Positions 1 through 9,536 of a stretch of DNA of 64,000 bases are shown piece after piece. The position numbers and the translations under genes were made by a program. The stretch comes from Chiridota heheva (taxonomy: Eukaryota; Echinodermata; Holothuroidea; Apodida; Chiridotidae): contig JAIGNY010003789.1 of the NCBI GenBank assembly GCA_020152595.1, positions 539,771 to 603,770 on the forward strand. Reading direction: 5' to 3'. The notes under the pieces were generated by a model, which did no database searches, was not told the DNA's origin, and was given only the letters and a program-made list of their open reading frames with translations. The stretch's first letter is position 1. Each line of letters opens with the position of its first letter.

Positions 1-136
1 TCATAACTTGAAAACTGCACACGCTTTGTTTAAAATCCAAGACTATCAAACCCACAATTGGAAGCTCTTTTCGGGAAGTGGTTGAAAAAAAACCACTTTT
101 GTACCTGTCCACAGACCTTAAAGAACCATTTACATT

Positions 137-312
137 AGACTGGGTGTCACAGATTAATAGACTGGGTGTCACAGATTAATAGACTGGGTGTAACAGATTT
201 ATAGACTGGGTGTCACAGATTAATAGACTGGGTGTCACAGATTAATAGACTGGGTGTCACAGATTAATAGACTGGGTGTCACAGATTAATAGACTGGGTG
301 TCACAGATTAAT
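137..312. repeat. 22-bp tandem repeat, 8 copies
   Basis: Eight uninterrupted head-to-tail copies of a 22-bp unit with the core GACTGGGTGTCACAGATTAA. Copies are almost identical (the third has two substitutions), so the array is young or homogenised. It lies on the left side of a longer dispersed repeat that reappears near 19160. Confidence 0.95.
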
Positions 313-419
313 CGTGGTTAGAACTTAGTAACCTATCAAATTGTATTATTTTTTTTGCCACATATACTTCACTTTCTATAGTAATGTGAGGGGGATGATG
401 ACTGGGCTGAACATTACAC

Positions 420-1130
420 AATTTGCCAGCATCTACAGAAAGAGGACTGCAAATGCTGGTGGATTTCTCAATCACAGAATAAAACGGAAAGAACGTCACA
501 GGAACAGATAGATGAGACAGAAAAATATTTCTAGTTCAAAAACAATGCAAAGTCTATTTCTACCACACATACTGTACGATATTTACAAGAGTTTTGAAGA
601 GAATTCTGTATTTAACAAGCTACATACATGGTGATAATTCAATTTTACTCAATGGCCTGATGACAGTGTCTCCTAAGAAATTTAGAATTACTCTCTTTTT
701 TTAACTCCATGCTCCCACCCACACAAGTGGCTATCCCATAATATTAATCTGAGAGCCAAAAACAAAGAAGAAGTATTCTTTCTGGACAAGAAGATGTTGG
801 TCCAGGTATACTGTTATAGAACAGTATCCCTGGTTGGTCGCATAATAAAAGAATGAAGCATGATTAACCAAGGCTACTAAATCAAAACAGATGAGTGGAA
901 GGAAAAGTGACCTTTTGTTGTGAAATTAAATACTCCAAAGGGACAGATAAAAAGTTAAAAGTTTTGGAGGATGGAATAGCAAGATCTGTGAGAAAGTTAA
1001 ACCAGGTAAAAATCATTTGGATATCAGAATTTGTAATTCTACAAAAAACAATTACTGTACCAATCAATAGCATAGAGCTTGGAGGTACCACTTTCAAGCT
1101 TCACTTGCAGTAACATAGCAAACCCATAGG
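420..1130. repeat. Dispersed repeat, copy A (partner near 19160-20440)
   Basis: Several blocks match the region downstream of the Gypsy element. The block at about 430-540 (key GCAAATGCTGGTGGATTT) resembles 19195-19300, and the block at about 865-945 (key GGAAAAGTGACC) resembles 20340-20405. Similarity is patchy, with insertions in one copy or the other. No coding potential is evident; short open frames here look like chance. Family not recognised. Confidence 0.55.
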
Positions 1131-1308
1131 CAGAAGAAACAATTAATTTTAAGGCCCACACTACATAGTAACAGCAAGTGAAAAAAGCTTAACTTTTGAT
1201 ATAACATCCTAACAAAATGAAAAAGAGCGTTTTCCAACTTCTTACTGTACAGTAACGTGATACCATGTAGCTACATGAATAAACTGAAAGCTCCATGGTG
1301 ATACTTAC

Positions 1309-1438
1309 GTAGTATTTCGTTGTTAGCCTTTCTTACATTAATTGTGAACGCTTGACCGTGAGCAAGGGCAAGCTGCAGGTTGACCTCTTCTGCTGTGACA
1401 TCAGGTGAAAGGTCATTCAGTAATGGATCCTCCAGCAG
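1309..1438 (-). CDS. SNRNP25: U11/U12 snRNP 25 kDa protein, coding exon 2 (ubiquitin-like domain start)
   Basis: Internal exon of 130 bp on the minus strand. It is preceded by a pyrimidine-rich acceptor ending CTATTTCAG and followed by the donor GTAAGTAT. It encodes 43 residues beginning LLEDPLLNDLSPDVTAEEVN and including LALAHGQAFTINV, which align with the start of the ubiquitin-like domain of SNRNP25 (DPLL, then VT-EEVN, then the A-x-GQA-xTV strand). In other animals this protein belongs to the U11/U12 di-snRNP that recognises U12-type introns. The exon opens in phase 0, matching the end of the exon at 5851-6005, and leaves one base of a split codon, consistent with the family's next residue being proline. 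The following exon was not found between 1 and 1308 and probably lies outside the window. Confidence 0.85.
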
Positions 1439-1657
1439 CTGAAATAGGGACGTGAAAAGGCTGAGTTGGGTATGCAGTAACATGTACGAAAATATTGGCT
1501 ATGGTATGGCCCGGGCCAGATAGGTGGGTCCATTGCATGTAGCTAAGTATATCATTTAAATCTATTGAAAGATGGACACTATGCTGGTACAGTAGAACAA
1601 ACAGCTTTATTCAGTCTGTATATGACGTCTAAGCGTGCAACTTAAGCTAAACTCAAA

Positions 1658-1811
1658 ATTCCCTGCAGCATCATAATACATTCCCTGCAGCATATAATAC
1701 ATTCCCTGCAGCATATAATACATTCCCTGCAGCATATAATACATTCCCTGCAGCATATAATACATTCCCTGCAGCATCATAATACATTCCCTGCAGCATC
1801 ATAATACATTT
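1658..1811. repeat. 21/24-bp tandem repeat with CTGCAG core, 7 copies
   Basis: Seven copies of a unit built on ATTCCCTGCAGCAT followed by ATAATAC. Some copies carry an extra 3-bp CAT, giving 24 bp instead of 21. It abuts the 39-bp array that follows and lies in the SNRNP25 intron. Confidence 0.9.
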
Positions 1812-1813
1812 AT

Positions 1814-2245
1814 GTTTTGCATCTCCGGACATGCTAAGGACACTGTACAATAGTTTTGCATCTCCGACATGCTAAGGACACTGTACAATAGTTTTGCATC
1901 TCCAACGTACTAAGGACACTGTACAATAGTTTTGCATCTCCGGACATGCTAAGGACACTGTGCAATAGTTGTGCATCTCCGGACATGCTAAGGACACTGT
2001 ACAATAGCTTTGCATCTCCGGACATGCTAAGGACACTGTGCAATAGTTTTGCATCTCCGGACATGCTAAGGACACTGTACAATAGCTTTGCATCTCCGGA
2101 CATGCTAAGGACACTGTGCAATAGTTTTGCATCTCCGACGTGCTAAGGACACTGTACAATAGCTTTGCATCTCCGGACATGCTAAGGACACTGTACAATA
2201 GCTTTGAATCTCCAGACATGCTAAGGACGCTGTACAATAGTTTTA
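1814..2245. repeat. 39-bp tandem repeat, about 11 copies
   Basis: Direct array of a 39-bp unit with the core CATGCTAAGGACACTGTACA and TTTGCATCTCCGGA. Copies vary at a few sites (GTACAATAG or GTGCAATAG, CCGGACATG or CCGACGTG). Because 39 is a multiple of three, repeat-like reading frames stay open on both strands; these are not genes. Confidence 0.95.
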
Positions 2246-2392
2246 CAGAGGTTTGAATATTTGTTTGTAGGGAATGTTTGTTAAGGAATTTTACTTATCT
2301 TACAATTTTAATGAGTTTAATGATCAATGATGGGATAGTTTAAAGAAGCAAAAATAAAATCAGAGCATTACTGATGCAGACATTATATGTCT

Positions 2393-3033
2393 GGGACGGG
2401 GGGAAGGGGGTAGGAGAAAGGGAAAAATTCCCCCTTGTTTTGAAAAAAATAGACAATTATTGGGGCAGCAGCAGTGTTTTTCAGGCAGAAGGGTAGATTG
2501 ATAAAACAAAAATTGAGGACTTCTGAAAATTTAATTCCAAAAAAAAACATAAATTTTTTCAATGAAGGAAATTTACCAAAAATTGAACTTGGAAATTTCA
2601 AGAAAATTGTAAGAAAACTTCTTGAAAAAAGGAAGACATTTTCTGAAAAATGAAGGAAATTGCACTAATATTGTAGCATGTTTCATGAAAATGAAAGCAA
2701 ATTTCAATACAATTGAAGTAAAATTCACAAAAATGAAGGACAATTTATGAAATTTGAAGAAAATTTCCTGTAAATTGATAGAAACTTCGAAAATGAAAAT
2801 AAAAATTTCCATAAAATTTGAAAATTGCACAAAAATAAAGCACTTCCACGATAATGAAGGAAAATTCGAAAATTGAAAAAACTTTGAAAATTCAAGATTT
2901 CCCAAAAATTTAGGATTTCCAGAATGACTCTTCCTCAAAATCAATTTCTTAAAATTTCATTATTTGGGAAGGGGGAGGGAATTTCATTATTTGGGAAGGA
3001 GGAGGGGAAGAGGGGAAGGAGGGGGCAGACCAA
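2393..3033. repeat. Degenerate low-complexity GAAAATT-type array with G-rich flanks
   Basis: A-rich DNA in which variants of AAATTGAAGGAAATT and AAAATTTC recur every 20-25 bp, bracketed by G-rich runs (GGGGGGAAGGGGG near 2398, GGGAAGGAGGAGGGGA near 2993). The same architecture appears on the opposite strand at about 39600-40240, where C-rich ends bracket TTTTCGTGAAATT-like units. The two look like copies of one element in inverted orientation. No gene is supported. Confidence 0.6.
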
Positions 3034-3109
3034 GAGGTGACATGTTTGATTAATCAGGGAGTTGTTATAGACAAATTTTTCAACAAAATCCAACAATTGA
3101 GCAATTTAA

Positions 3110-3351
3110 AGGATGGTATCGTAATTTTAGAAGTGAATGCCGCCGTGCTGGGACAGCACTTCCGGTTTTCAGTTTTGCTAATTGATTGCGAGAAATCCGT
3201 GATGTTATCGATAAAACATTGTAGGCCTCTAAACTCGGTCCATCACGATAACATCGCAGACTTCTCGCAATCAACAGGGAAAATTGATAATGAAAGTGAC
3301 GTTACCAGCATGGCGAAGTTCATGAATGTATTTGTGGGAGGATACCATTCC
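3110..3351. mobile_element. TTAA-flanked palindromic (foldback) MITE, copy 1
   Basis: Long imperfect inverted repeat. The left arm has GCCGCCGTGCTGGGA, ATTGATTGCGAGAA and GTGATGTTATCGAT; the right arm has the reverse complements (ATCACGATAACATCG, TTCTCGCAATCAA, GTTACCAGCATGGCG). TTAA stands immediately outside each end (3106-3109 and 3352-3355), the target signature of piggyBac- or Kolobok-type transposition. The left arm has a short deletion relative to the copy at 58952-59182. It is non-coding, and the open frame across it is an accident of the palindrome. It lies in the SNRNP25 intron. Confidence 0.85.
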
Positions 3352-3355
3352 TTAA

Positions 3356-4316
3356 ACACATACCAAAATTCGGGCAATCGCTTAATTTTTGGAGCAAAAG
3401 TCGTCTTGCCCCTCACCCCCACAATTAGGCACGTGCCCATACGCCTATGGAGGCAGATTTACACCTATGGATGCAGATTCTCAACCCTTTAAACTTTGAG
3501 TAAAGTTTTTGAGTGTCCAGCCTGTGGTCATAAATTGTTGTCAATAGTGCTGTCATGACATCGCAATAACTCTTTTCCCACAACATGAAATATGCCTCTC
3601 AACACATATCGTGAAACCAAAACTACTACAGATTTACGAAATTTTTGCGCAACTAGGCTACATGTAGGCTACTTCATATGTTATTCTCCTGCTATACATA
3701 CATGTATTGAGCCAGAATATATGATGAGGATCAGTTTCAAAACGTCATTGTCATATTCAATTCATTCACACATGAAGCTATTCCACTGTTTATAACAACC
3801 AAGGCCTAAAAATTAAAACTGATATAAATTGGTTAAATTTCACTGATTTTGATGAAAATGTTGACTAATTTCATGTTTTGTAGCTTATTCTAGTAAAGCT
3901 CATGATAAATCATGGAGATACTAATTAAGCTTAATCTACCTGTCCATATAGATTTTTTATTTCATTAAGTTTCATCAGGGAGTTGCTCCCTGGTTTCATA
4001 CGGTACAAGGCTTAATCTACCGGTCCATATAGATACCGTACAAAGCTGCGCTTGCAATTGGAACAAGATTAAGTATCATAGCGCAATTAAGATGAGGAAT
4101 CCCCAAATAGCATCTCTGTGAGTTAAATAAGCAATGGATCATATCAGGGAGCTGGTTTATTTCCTGATGGTTATTCATGCACGGTGGACAGTTTGACAAG
4201 AGAAGAAATGCCTGAGGGGAGCTTGTGTGAAACATTACACCATTAAAAATCTCTAAAATTCTCTTAAAGTATGAAACTTTTGCTCCTTTTTTATCCATCA
4301 AAATCACAATGATTTA
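3356..4316. other. Intronic/intergenic DNA, no gene; small duplication and hairpin
   Basis: No supportable gene. A segment with the core CTTAATCTACC-GTCCATATAGAT occurs twice, at about 3928-3954 and 4011-4034. Between the copies is a perfect 7-bp hairpin, CAGGGAG-TTG-CTCCCTG (about 3975-3991). A longer version of this hairpin stands at 20260-20280. Confidence 0.5.
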
Positions 4317-4609
4317 TGCACTTGACAATTGTGTGACTCTCCCTATAACCCCCGGACAACGTGAATCATTGCACCAAGGTGGGTGGTCAAAACAGCCTCA
4401 GTCACTAAAGTGACTTACATTTCTTGTGCAAATAACCAAAATCATTCATCTCTGTACCAAGTCAATGTGTCTGCAATAACATGACTCATCCCAGAATTAC
4501 TCTGGTGACTGACAATGACGCACATGTGAGTCACTGTTTCATATATCCATGATCCACCTTTGACTCACATTGCCGGTAGTAAGGGTGAATCATACAACTG
4601 ACAAGTGCA
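4317..4609. mobile_element. MITE with TGCACTTG termini and TTA target duplication, copy 1
   Basis: 293-bp element with roughly 35-bp imperfect terminal inverted repeats starting TGCACTTGACAATTGTG on the left and, reversed, TGCACTTGTCAGTTGTA on the right. The trinucleotide TTA flanks both ends (4314-4316 and 4610-4612). A 3-bp TTA duplication is typical of PIF/Harbinger-type elements. The interior has no open frame of note. A diverged second copy lies at 19317-19616. Confidence 0.8.
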
Positions 4610-4612
4610 TTA

Positions 4613-5415
4613 CACCTAACAAAATACAAGGATTAGAATTTAAGATAACATCTTTTATGAGCCAAAATATCAAGACCAGAGGTGTCAAAACAAAGAAAGT
4701 TTAAGCATTGTGCAAAGGTTGGGAAAGAGATGGTTGGAAATGGAGGAAAGGATGAAGAGAATTGAAAGTTTGTGAGGAAATAAGTTGTAGAAGAAAAAGT
4801 GGTAAGAAGGAGAAAGGGAGAGGGATGTGATATAGGAAAGAATGTGGGTGTGGGGAGATAAAATCAAGTGGAAAAGGTTGCTGTTGCGGAAGAAAATGAT
4901 AATGTTGGAGGGGGGATTGTTTTTAAAGAAGTCAGAAATAGTGATGGTAGCAGACAGGAAAGATTTGGAGTTGGTGTAAATCAGACAAGTGAAGGCCAAC
5001 AAGTGAATTTGCTGTTTGATTTTAAAACCGCAACCCAACAAGTGTTGGTTGAGATAAAAAACAAATTAATTCAAGTTTTTTGAAGCCGAACACGAATGAC
5101 CTTTAATGTCCAACTGTCCAAGCACTGAAATATACCATATCCAATGTTGAAAAAGGGTGTACCCAAAGAATGTGAGTAAAAAGCAATACACCTGCTATGT
5201 TAAGTAGAGGAAGTGACAACATTACTGCCTTCAAAAAGGATGAAATTTATAGCCATATAAGGTTTGTGCCCTTTTATCTGTACTTCTGTGACTCTTTGTT
5301 TAAATTTATTTTTACTCCACGGAACAAGTATGTTTCATGTGACAAAGATTTAACATCAATATTATTTCAAATTCACATTTGCAAATAAAGAACATTTACT
5401 GACACCTGCAACTCT
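4613..5415. other. SNRNP25 intronic DNA, no gene seen
   Basis: No gene seen. The purine-rich stretch 4690-4870 loosely resembles a segment at 21690-21800 (GAGAG, GGATGAAGAGAA words), which suggests a dispersed repeat. The end, just before 5416, shows sequence like the donor side of SNRNP25 exon 1. Confidence 0.4.
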
Positions 5416-5772
5416 ATTCTGCATCATTTTGATGGCATCCTTATTGCTACCTTGTAAATGCCCTGTTTGTCGCTGCCAACTTGCCCCATTCTGCATCATT
5501 TTGATGGCATCCTTATTGCTACCTTGTAAATGCCCGTTTGTCCCTGCCAACTTGCCCCATTCTGCATCATTTTGATGGCATCCTTATTGCTACCTTGTAA
5601 ATGCCCGTTTGTCCCTGCCAACTTGCCCCATTCTGCATCATTTCGATGGCATCCTTATTGCTACCTTGTAAATGCCCGTTTGTCCCTGCCAACTTGCCCC
5701 ATTCTGCATCATTTTGATAGCATCCTTATTGCTACCTTGTAAATGCCCGTTTGTCCCTGCCAACTTGCCCCA
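5416..5772 (-). repeat. 71-bp tandem array derived from SNRNP25 exon 1, 5 copies
   Basis: Five copies (72, 71, 71, 71, 71 bp) of a unit whose first 30 bp match the 3' part of the SNRNP25 exon at 5851-6005. On the minus strand the array reads NKDAIKMMQN where the exon reads HKDVMKMMQK. The copy nearest the left edge also keeps a degenerate version of the donor region (TTGCAGGTGTCAGT against TTGCAGAGGTCAGT). The remaining 40 bp (core CTTGTAAATGCCCGTTTGTC) has no counterpart in the exon. The 71-bp period is not divisible by three, so the array cannot be read through in frame. These are pseudo-exons in the first intron, downstream of the true exon. Confidence 0.85.
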
Positions 5773-5850
5773 TCCTGGTTCAGCTAGGCGTGTGTCCACA
5801 AAGAAATAACATAACTGACCTTGGCAAATGGAAAATATTTATATACTGAC

Positions 5851-6005
5851 CTCTGCAATTCCTTTCTGCATCATCTTCATGACGTCCTTATGACTGAGTG
5901 AAGGCTGGCCATTCTCAGGGTCTGCCATGACATTCTCAGGGTCTGCCATGACGTTCTCAGCATCTGCCATGACGGCACAGCAGCTTTGAAACACCTTCAC
6001 AGTGT
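5851..6005 (-). CDS. SNRNP25: U11/U12 snRNP 25 kDa protein, first coding exon
   Basis: Minus-strand exon preceded by a T-rich acceptor ending TTGTTTAG and followed by the donor GTCAGT. The first ATG in frame is at 5970, leaving exactly 40 codons to the donor in phase 0. Joined to 1309-1438 it reads KGIAE then LLEDPLLNDL, which aligns with the N-terminus of SNRNP25 (short helix, then DPLL). A seven-residue unit, MA-DA/DP-ENV/G, occurs three times (21-bp DNA repeat, about 5908-5970), so the N-terminus has grown by internal duplication. The 35 bp upstream of the ATG are open in frame and could be 5'UTR or further coding sequence. Earlier exons, if any, were not identified. Confidence 0.8.
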
Positions 6006-6130
6006 CTAAACAAAAGACAGATATTATTATTATTAAAGGGTTACTTTGTCCAGAAATTAGGCTATTAAACAACTGCAACAAAATTGTGCACAATGCTTAA
6101 AACTAAGATAATTTTAACTATGATCATTAA

Positions 6131-7153
6131 AAGATTAGTTCAGGGGTCAAGCAAGTTTATCTTACATGAAAGAAGACCTTTAGAGAAACAAAATGGTGAA
6201 GAAACCTACTTTATTAAAGGAATTTTCTCATGGATTTTCATTTTTTTATGTATGATAGAGAAAATTGGCAGAAAGAAAGGGGCAAAAAAACTATAGGAGT
6301 GAAAAAACTATAGCGGTGAAAAACTATGTTAATATCTTATTCAGTTTAGAAGTTATAACAATTTAAAGAGTTTAAAAATGTAAAACCATGTCGTACAGTA
6401 TATGTCCTTCAGCTTGGTGATGTCATCGAGGCAGTTCCAGCACAGTTCTTATGTATTTCTTATAAATTTAATCACACTTTTTTGAACAACATTTTTGGTT
6501 CATTATAGCGATAGGGTGGAATATATCATTTACAAGAAAACATTTTTTTTTTTAGGTGTAACATCACATTTACAATGATAAAAAAATCAAAATCACTTTA
6601 AAAGAAATACAAAAGATATTTTGTACAAATTGTCTCTATGACATCACAGATGTTGACAATCAGTCACTTTTGTTTCAATTCAAGAATACTTTAAAAAAAA
6701 TTGTAACTTTAAATGGAATAAGATATTAAGATAGTTTTTTCATGACTTTGTTTCTGAAATTGTTCTCTATCATATATGAAAAAATAAAAATCCAAGGGAA
6801 TAATCCTTTAACAGACCCCCAGCTTGATTTAAAAAGGGGCAGGGTTGTCGAGGGGCACATTAATGCATGCACGAAGTGCTGCGTCTTTTCAGCATGGAGT
6901 CTAGAGGCCCCCTTAAGGCTTAATCGCATGGTGAAGAAGCTCTGGGATTTTAGCTATAATCATACTTTTGTAGGAATCTGAGACTGTGAAGTCACAACTA
7001 GTCTGTATGCAGTCATTTTTACACAAATGATACCAAATCTAAAACTTAAATATCTCCTAATGGAATAAGATTTTTGAATGCTTTCTTCACCATTTTCTTT
7101 TGAAGAAGATTTTCATAATAAGATGAGACTTGCTTGACTCATGAACTAATCCT
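6131..7153. mobile_element. Inverted-repeat element (AGGATTAGTTCA family) with a nested MITE
   Basis: The left arm begins AAGATTAGTTCAGGGGTCAA after TTAA (6127-6130). The right arm ends TTGACTCATGAACTAATCCT at 7153, followed by TTTA, a one-base change from TTAA. The arms continue inward with AACAAAATGGTGAAGAAA on the left and TTCTTCACCATTTTC on the right. The interior is interrupted by the element at 6218-6807. A second family member lies at 36056-37911. No transposase is visible. Confidence 0.75.
6218..6807. mobile_element. Nested TTAA-flanked MITE
   Basis: 590-bp element inside the left part of 6131-7153. Both ends are flanked by exact TTAA (6214-6217 and 6808-6811). Terminal inverted repeats begin AGGAATTTTCTCATGGATTT on the left and, reversed, AGGATTATTCCCTTGGATTT on the right, continuing through ATGATAGAGAA. 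The interior is AT-rich and non-coding. Confidence 0.75.
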
Positions 7154-7201
7154 TTTATACATCATTTGTGATCTAAAACTTTAAAAATCACTAATTCTCC
7201 A

Positions 7202-7344
7202 TGTTATGTATGAGGGCGCCATTCTGTTTTGATGAGCGCTCTTGACGGAACCACGAGGAGATGAAAAATAGACTTGCTTCGAGCACCGGAAATTAACCGT
7301 CTTTGTCTATTTTATAGTAGAAATGCCCTAACAAGGACATAACA
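7202..7344 (+). repeat. 5' LTR of the Gypsy element (143 bp)
   Basis: Begins TGTTATGTATGAGGGCGCC and ends AACAAGGACATAACA, giving the usual TG...CA ends. It differs from the 3' LTR at only two places, a one-base T-run difference and one A/G change. The LTR is unusually short for Ty3/Gypsy. A TATTTTATAG stretch near its 3' part could serve as a TATA-like signal. Confidence 0.95.
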
Positions 7345-7347
7345 GTT

Positions 7348-7372
7348 TGGCGACGAGTGCGGAATTCGAACT
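7348..7372 (+). promoter_or_regulatory. Primer binding site, tRNA-Ser-like
   Basis: Three bases after the LTR comes TGGCGACGAG followed by TGCGGAATTCGAA. TGG complements the tRNA CCA end, CGACGAG complements the 3' acceptor arm of animal tRNA-Ser(GCU), and GGAATTCGAA fits its T arm. The tRNA assignment rests on remembered tRNA sequence and is moderately sure. Confidence 0.65.
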
Positions 7373-8385
7373 AACACGATGGTTTTGATAATTATTGGAA
7401 ACTCACAAGGCAAGTAAGTCAACTTGCAAAGCATGCAAGCCGCGTAATTTTTCATGAACGATAGCCTATGTAACGCTAGGCTGATGACTAACGTTAGATG
7501 GAACACGTTTGTGCAACAATGTTGATAGCCGGCCAGCCGGAGGAATAAGGGATTGTAATATCCACGAGAATGATAATTTTCACATAATATAATATTAATA
7601 ATTCTTTCATGGACTCAATATCCGTGTGATCTGCAACTGCCAATTTACAACGTGAAATAAAACTGAAACATTTTTTTATGAAAGTTGGGATCCGATAGCT
7701 AATTTTAAACCAACAGCAAGACTGTCGAGTACCAATGCTAGTTTCGCGAAAGAAAAAAAACAAACAAAAAACAAAAAAACAAAAACGGATAATGTTTTCT
7801 ATTGTCAGAGACACTGAATAACTTTCAACTTTTCAAGCATGTTTTTATATTCGGATTACAACAGTCCAAAGGCTAGGCCTATGGTGAAGCCAGTGAATAT
7901 TTTCATATATTATTAGAGTGGAATCATTTTAGCCATGCCCAACAATCAATTTGATAAGTGGATGATGAAGCCAGCCAGCAGTAATTTCTACCAGCGGTTC
8001 AAATTGAAGTTGAAGTCAGCCAGCAGTAATTTCTACCAGCGATTAGGATTGAAGTTGAAGCCAGCTTAGCCCTGCTGTTAGCCTACAGAGAATGTGAGAT
8101 ATTGTGAACTGCAAACATTCCAGTTTTAATTTGGCTTATTCCACAAGAACCCTTGAACATCTCATATTTATTTTATGTGGAGTGAACTATGAACAATTTT
8201 GCCTGATCTTTTATGATGATATCAGTGTTGATAACTAATGCAATTGTATGCCTTTCGCCTAACGTTAAAAGCCTAACACGTTAAAGCCATTAATATAGCC
8301 TATATTTATATTCATATCAGATCAGATTCAGTAATAATATTTTATTGTTCAATCGTAGGCCAATAGAGATATATAAATATCAATC
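7373..8385 (+). other. Untranslated leader of the Gypsy element
   Basis: About 1 kb between the primer site and the gag ATG with no convincing reading frame. It holds a duplicated 47-bp segment at about 7967-8063 (key CCAGCCAGCAGTAATTTCTA, twice) and an A-rich run near 7750-7790. Confidence 0.6.
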
Positions 8386-9087
8386 ATGCCTGACCCACCG
8401 CCAATGCCTATAGTGGGTACAGTACCACAATTTGATACATATGCCAGTTTCGAAGAGTGGACTGAGGTACTAGATGCTTGGTTCGTTTCGAATGGTATCA
8501 AAGATGATGCCAAGAAACGGGCAGTATTTTTCACAAGCATTGGTAGCAAAGCGTACCACCAATTAAGGGCGCTGCTACAGCCAAATAAGCCAAGTGAAAA
8601 AACATACACTGAATGTGTAGCGGCTCTGCAGTCGCATTTTTCTCCAAAACCTAGTGAAATTATACAAAGATGTCGTTTCAATACATACACGCAACGCAAT
8701 GGAGAAACAATTGGTCAATTTGTTGCTCAATTGAGACAATTAAGTGAAGGCTGTAATTTTACAGATTTGCAAAATATGCTAAGAGATAGGTTGGTAGTCG
8801 GGGTCAAAGATGCAACCATCCAGCGCAAATTGCTGAGTGAACCCTCTCTCACTTTTGCCAAGGCCTTATCCATAGCGACAGCCATGGAGACGGCACAGAG
8901 AGATGTGGAAGACTTGAAAAGGATAGGGGTAGTCAATGAAAGCATGCATAAGGTCCAGCCCCACTCCTTTAGAAAACCTATGGCCCGCAAACCTAGGAAA
9001 ACAGGGAAGCCCCTAAATTTTCTGAAAGAGTCAAAACAGGCCAATATAATCAAGCAAGCCAGAGGTGTTGGAGATGTGGGTCGGTAA
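8386..9087 (+). pseudogene. gag: Gag polyprotein, capsid part, frameshifted before the zinc knuckles
   Basis: Encodes 233 residues starting MPDPPPMPIVGTVPQF with the architecture of a Ty3/Gypsy Gag: N-terminal WTEVLDAWF, a YTECVAALQSHF-type segment, FNTYTQRNGETIGQFVAQLR and a basic tail. Gag forms the particle that packages element RNA. The frame ends at 9087 within sequence whose other frame (from 9063) encodes the two zinc knuckles. Because Gag normally includes the knuckles, a single-base indel near 9040-9070 is the likeliest cause, although a programmed shift cannot be excluded. The start sits after the long leader, and the 20-bp context AATC-ATG is unremarkable. Confidence 0.85.
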
Positions 9088-9536
9088 AACACATTCCAAA
9101 CCAATGCCAATTTCAGAATGAAAAATGTTTTTCCTGCGAGGAAACAGGACACACAAAATCCCAATGCCAAAAGGTTCATGACTTCAGAAAACGAAGGGGA
9201 AAATCAAAATTTCATTATCTAGTGGGGAATTCTGAGTCGGACAACGCAGACAAACAATCACCCTATGCATACTTACCTGCAGCCTCGGGTAGTAGTAATG
9301 AACTTAGACACCTGAATGGTGGGCAAGTAAATAGCCTTGGTCAGATTAAACCATACCTTTTAGAGGTTGAGGTGGAAGGCAAAACTGCCTCATTTGAGTT
9401 GGATACAGGTAGCCCATGGTCCTTAATGTCTAAGGAAAATTTCCAAAAGTTGGGCAACTGAGGCAAATTAGCTAAGACAAATGCTCAACTTAGACCCTAT
9501 ACTAGCAACCCAGTACATATCTTGGGGGAGGTTTTA
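9063..9536 (+). pseudogene. Gag zinc knuckles and N-terminal half of the aspartic protease
   Basis: In one frame this encodes two CX2CX4HX4C knuckles (CWRCGSVKHIPNQC, then CFSCEETGHTKSQC), a linker, and the protease active-site motif ELDTGSPWSLMS at about 9396-9431. An in-frame TGA at 9459-9461 interrupts the protease right after FQKLGN; the frame then continues GKLAKTNAQ to NPVHILGEVL and runs into the 69-bp array. The knuckles bind element RNA and the protease cleaves the polyprotein. The stop would prevent production of a full protease and everything downstream. Confidence 0.85.

Noticed and set aside
3037-3492. 151-codon plus-strand frame
   Set aside because: Covers the foldback MITE at 3110-3351; no protein family resemblance.
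9063-9461. Programmed frameshift or stop readthrough in gag-pol
   Set aside because: The gag frame breaks before the zinc knuckles, where retroelements do not normally shift, and the TGA lies inside the protease; other lesions in the element favour decay.
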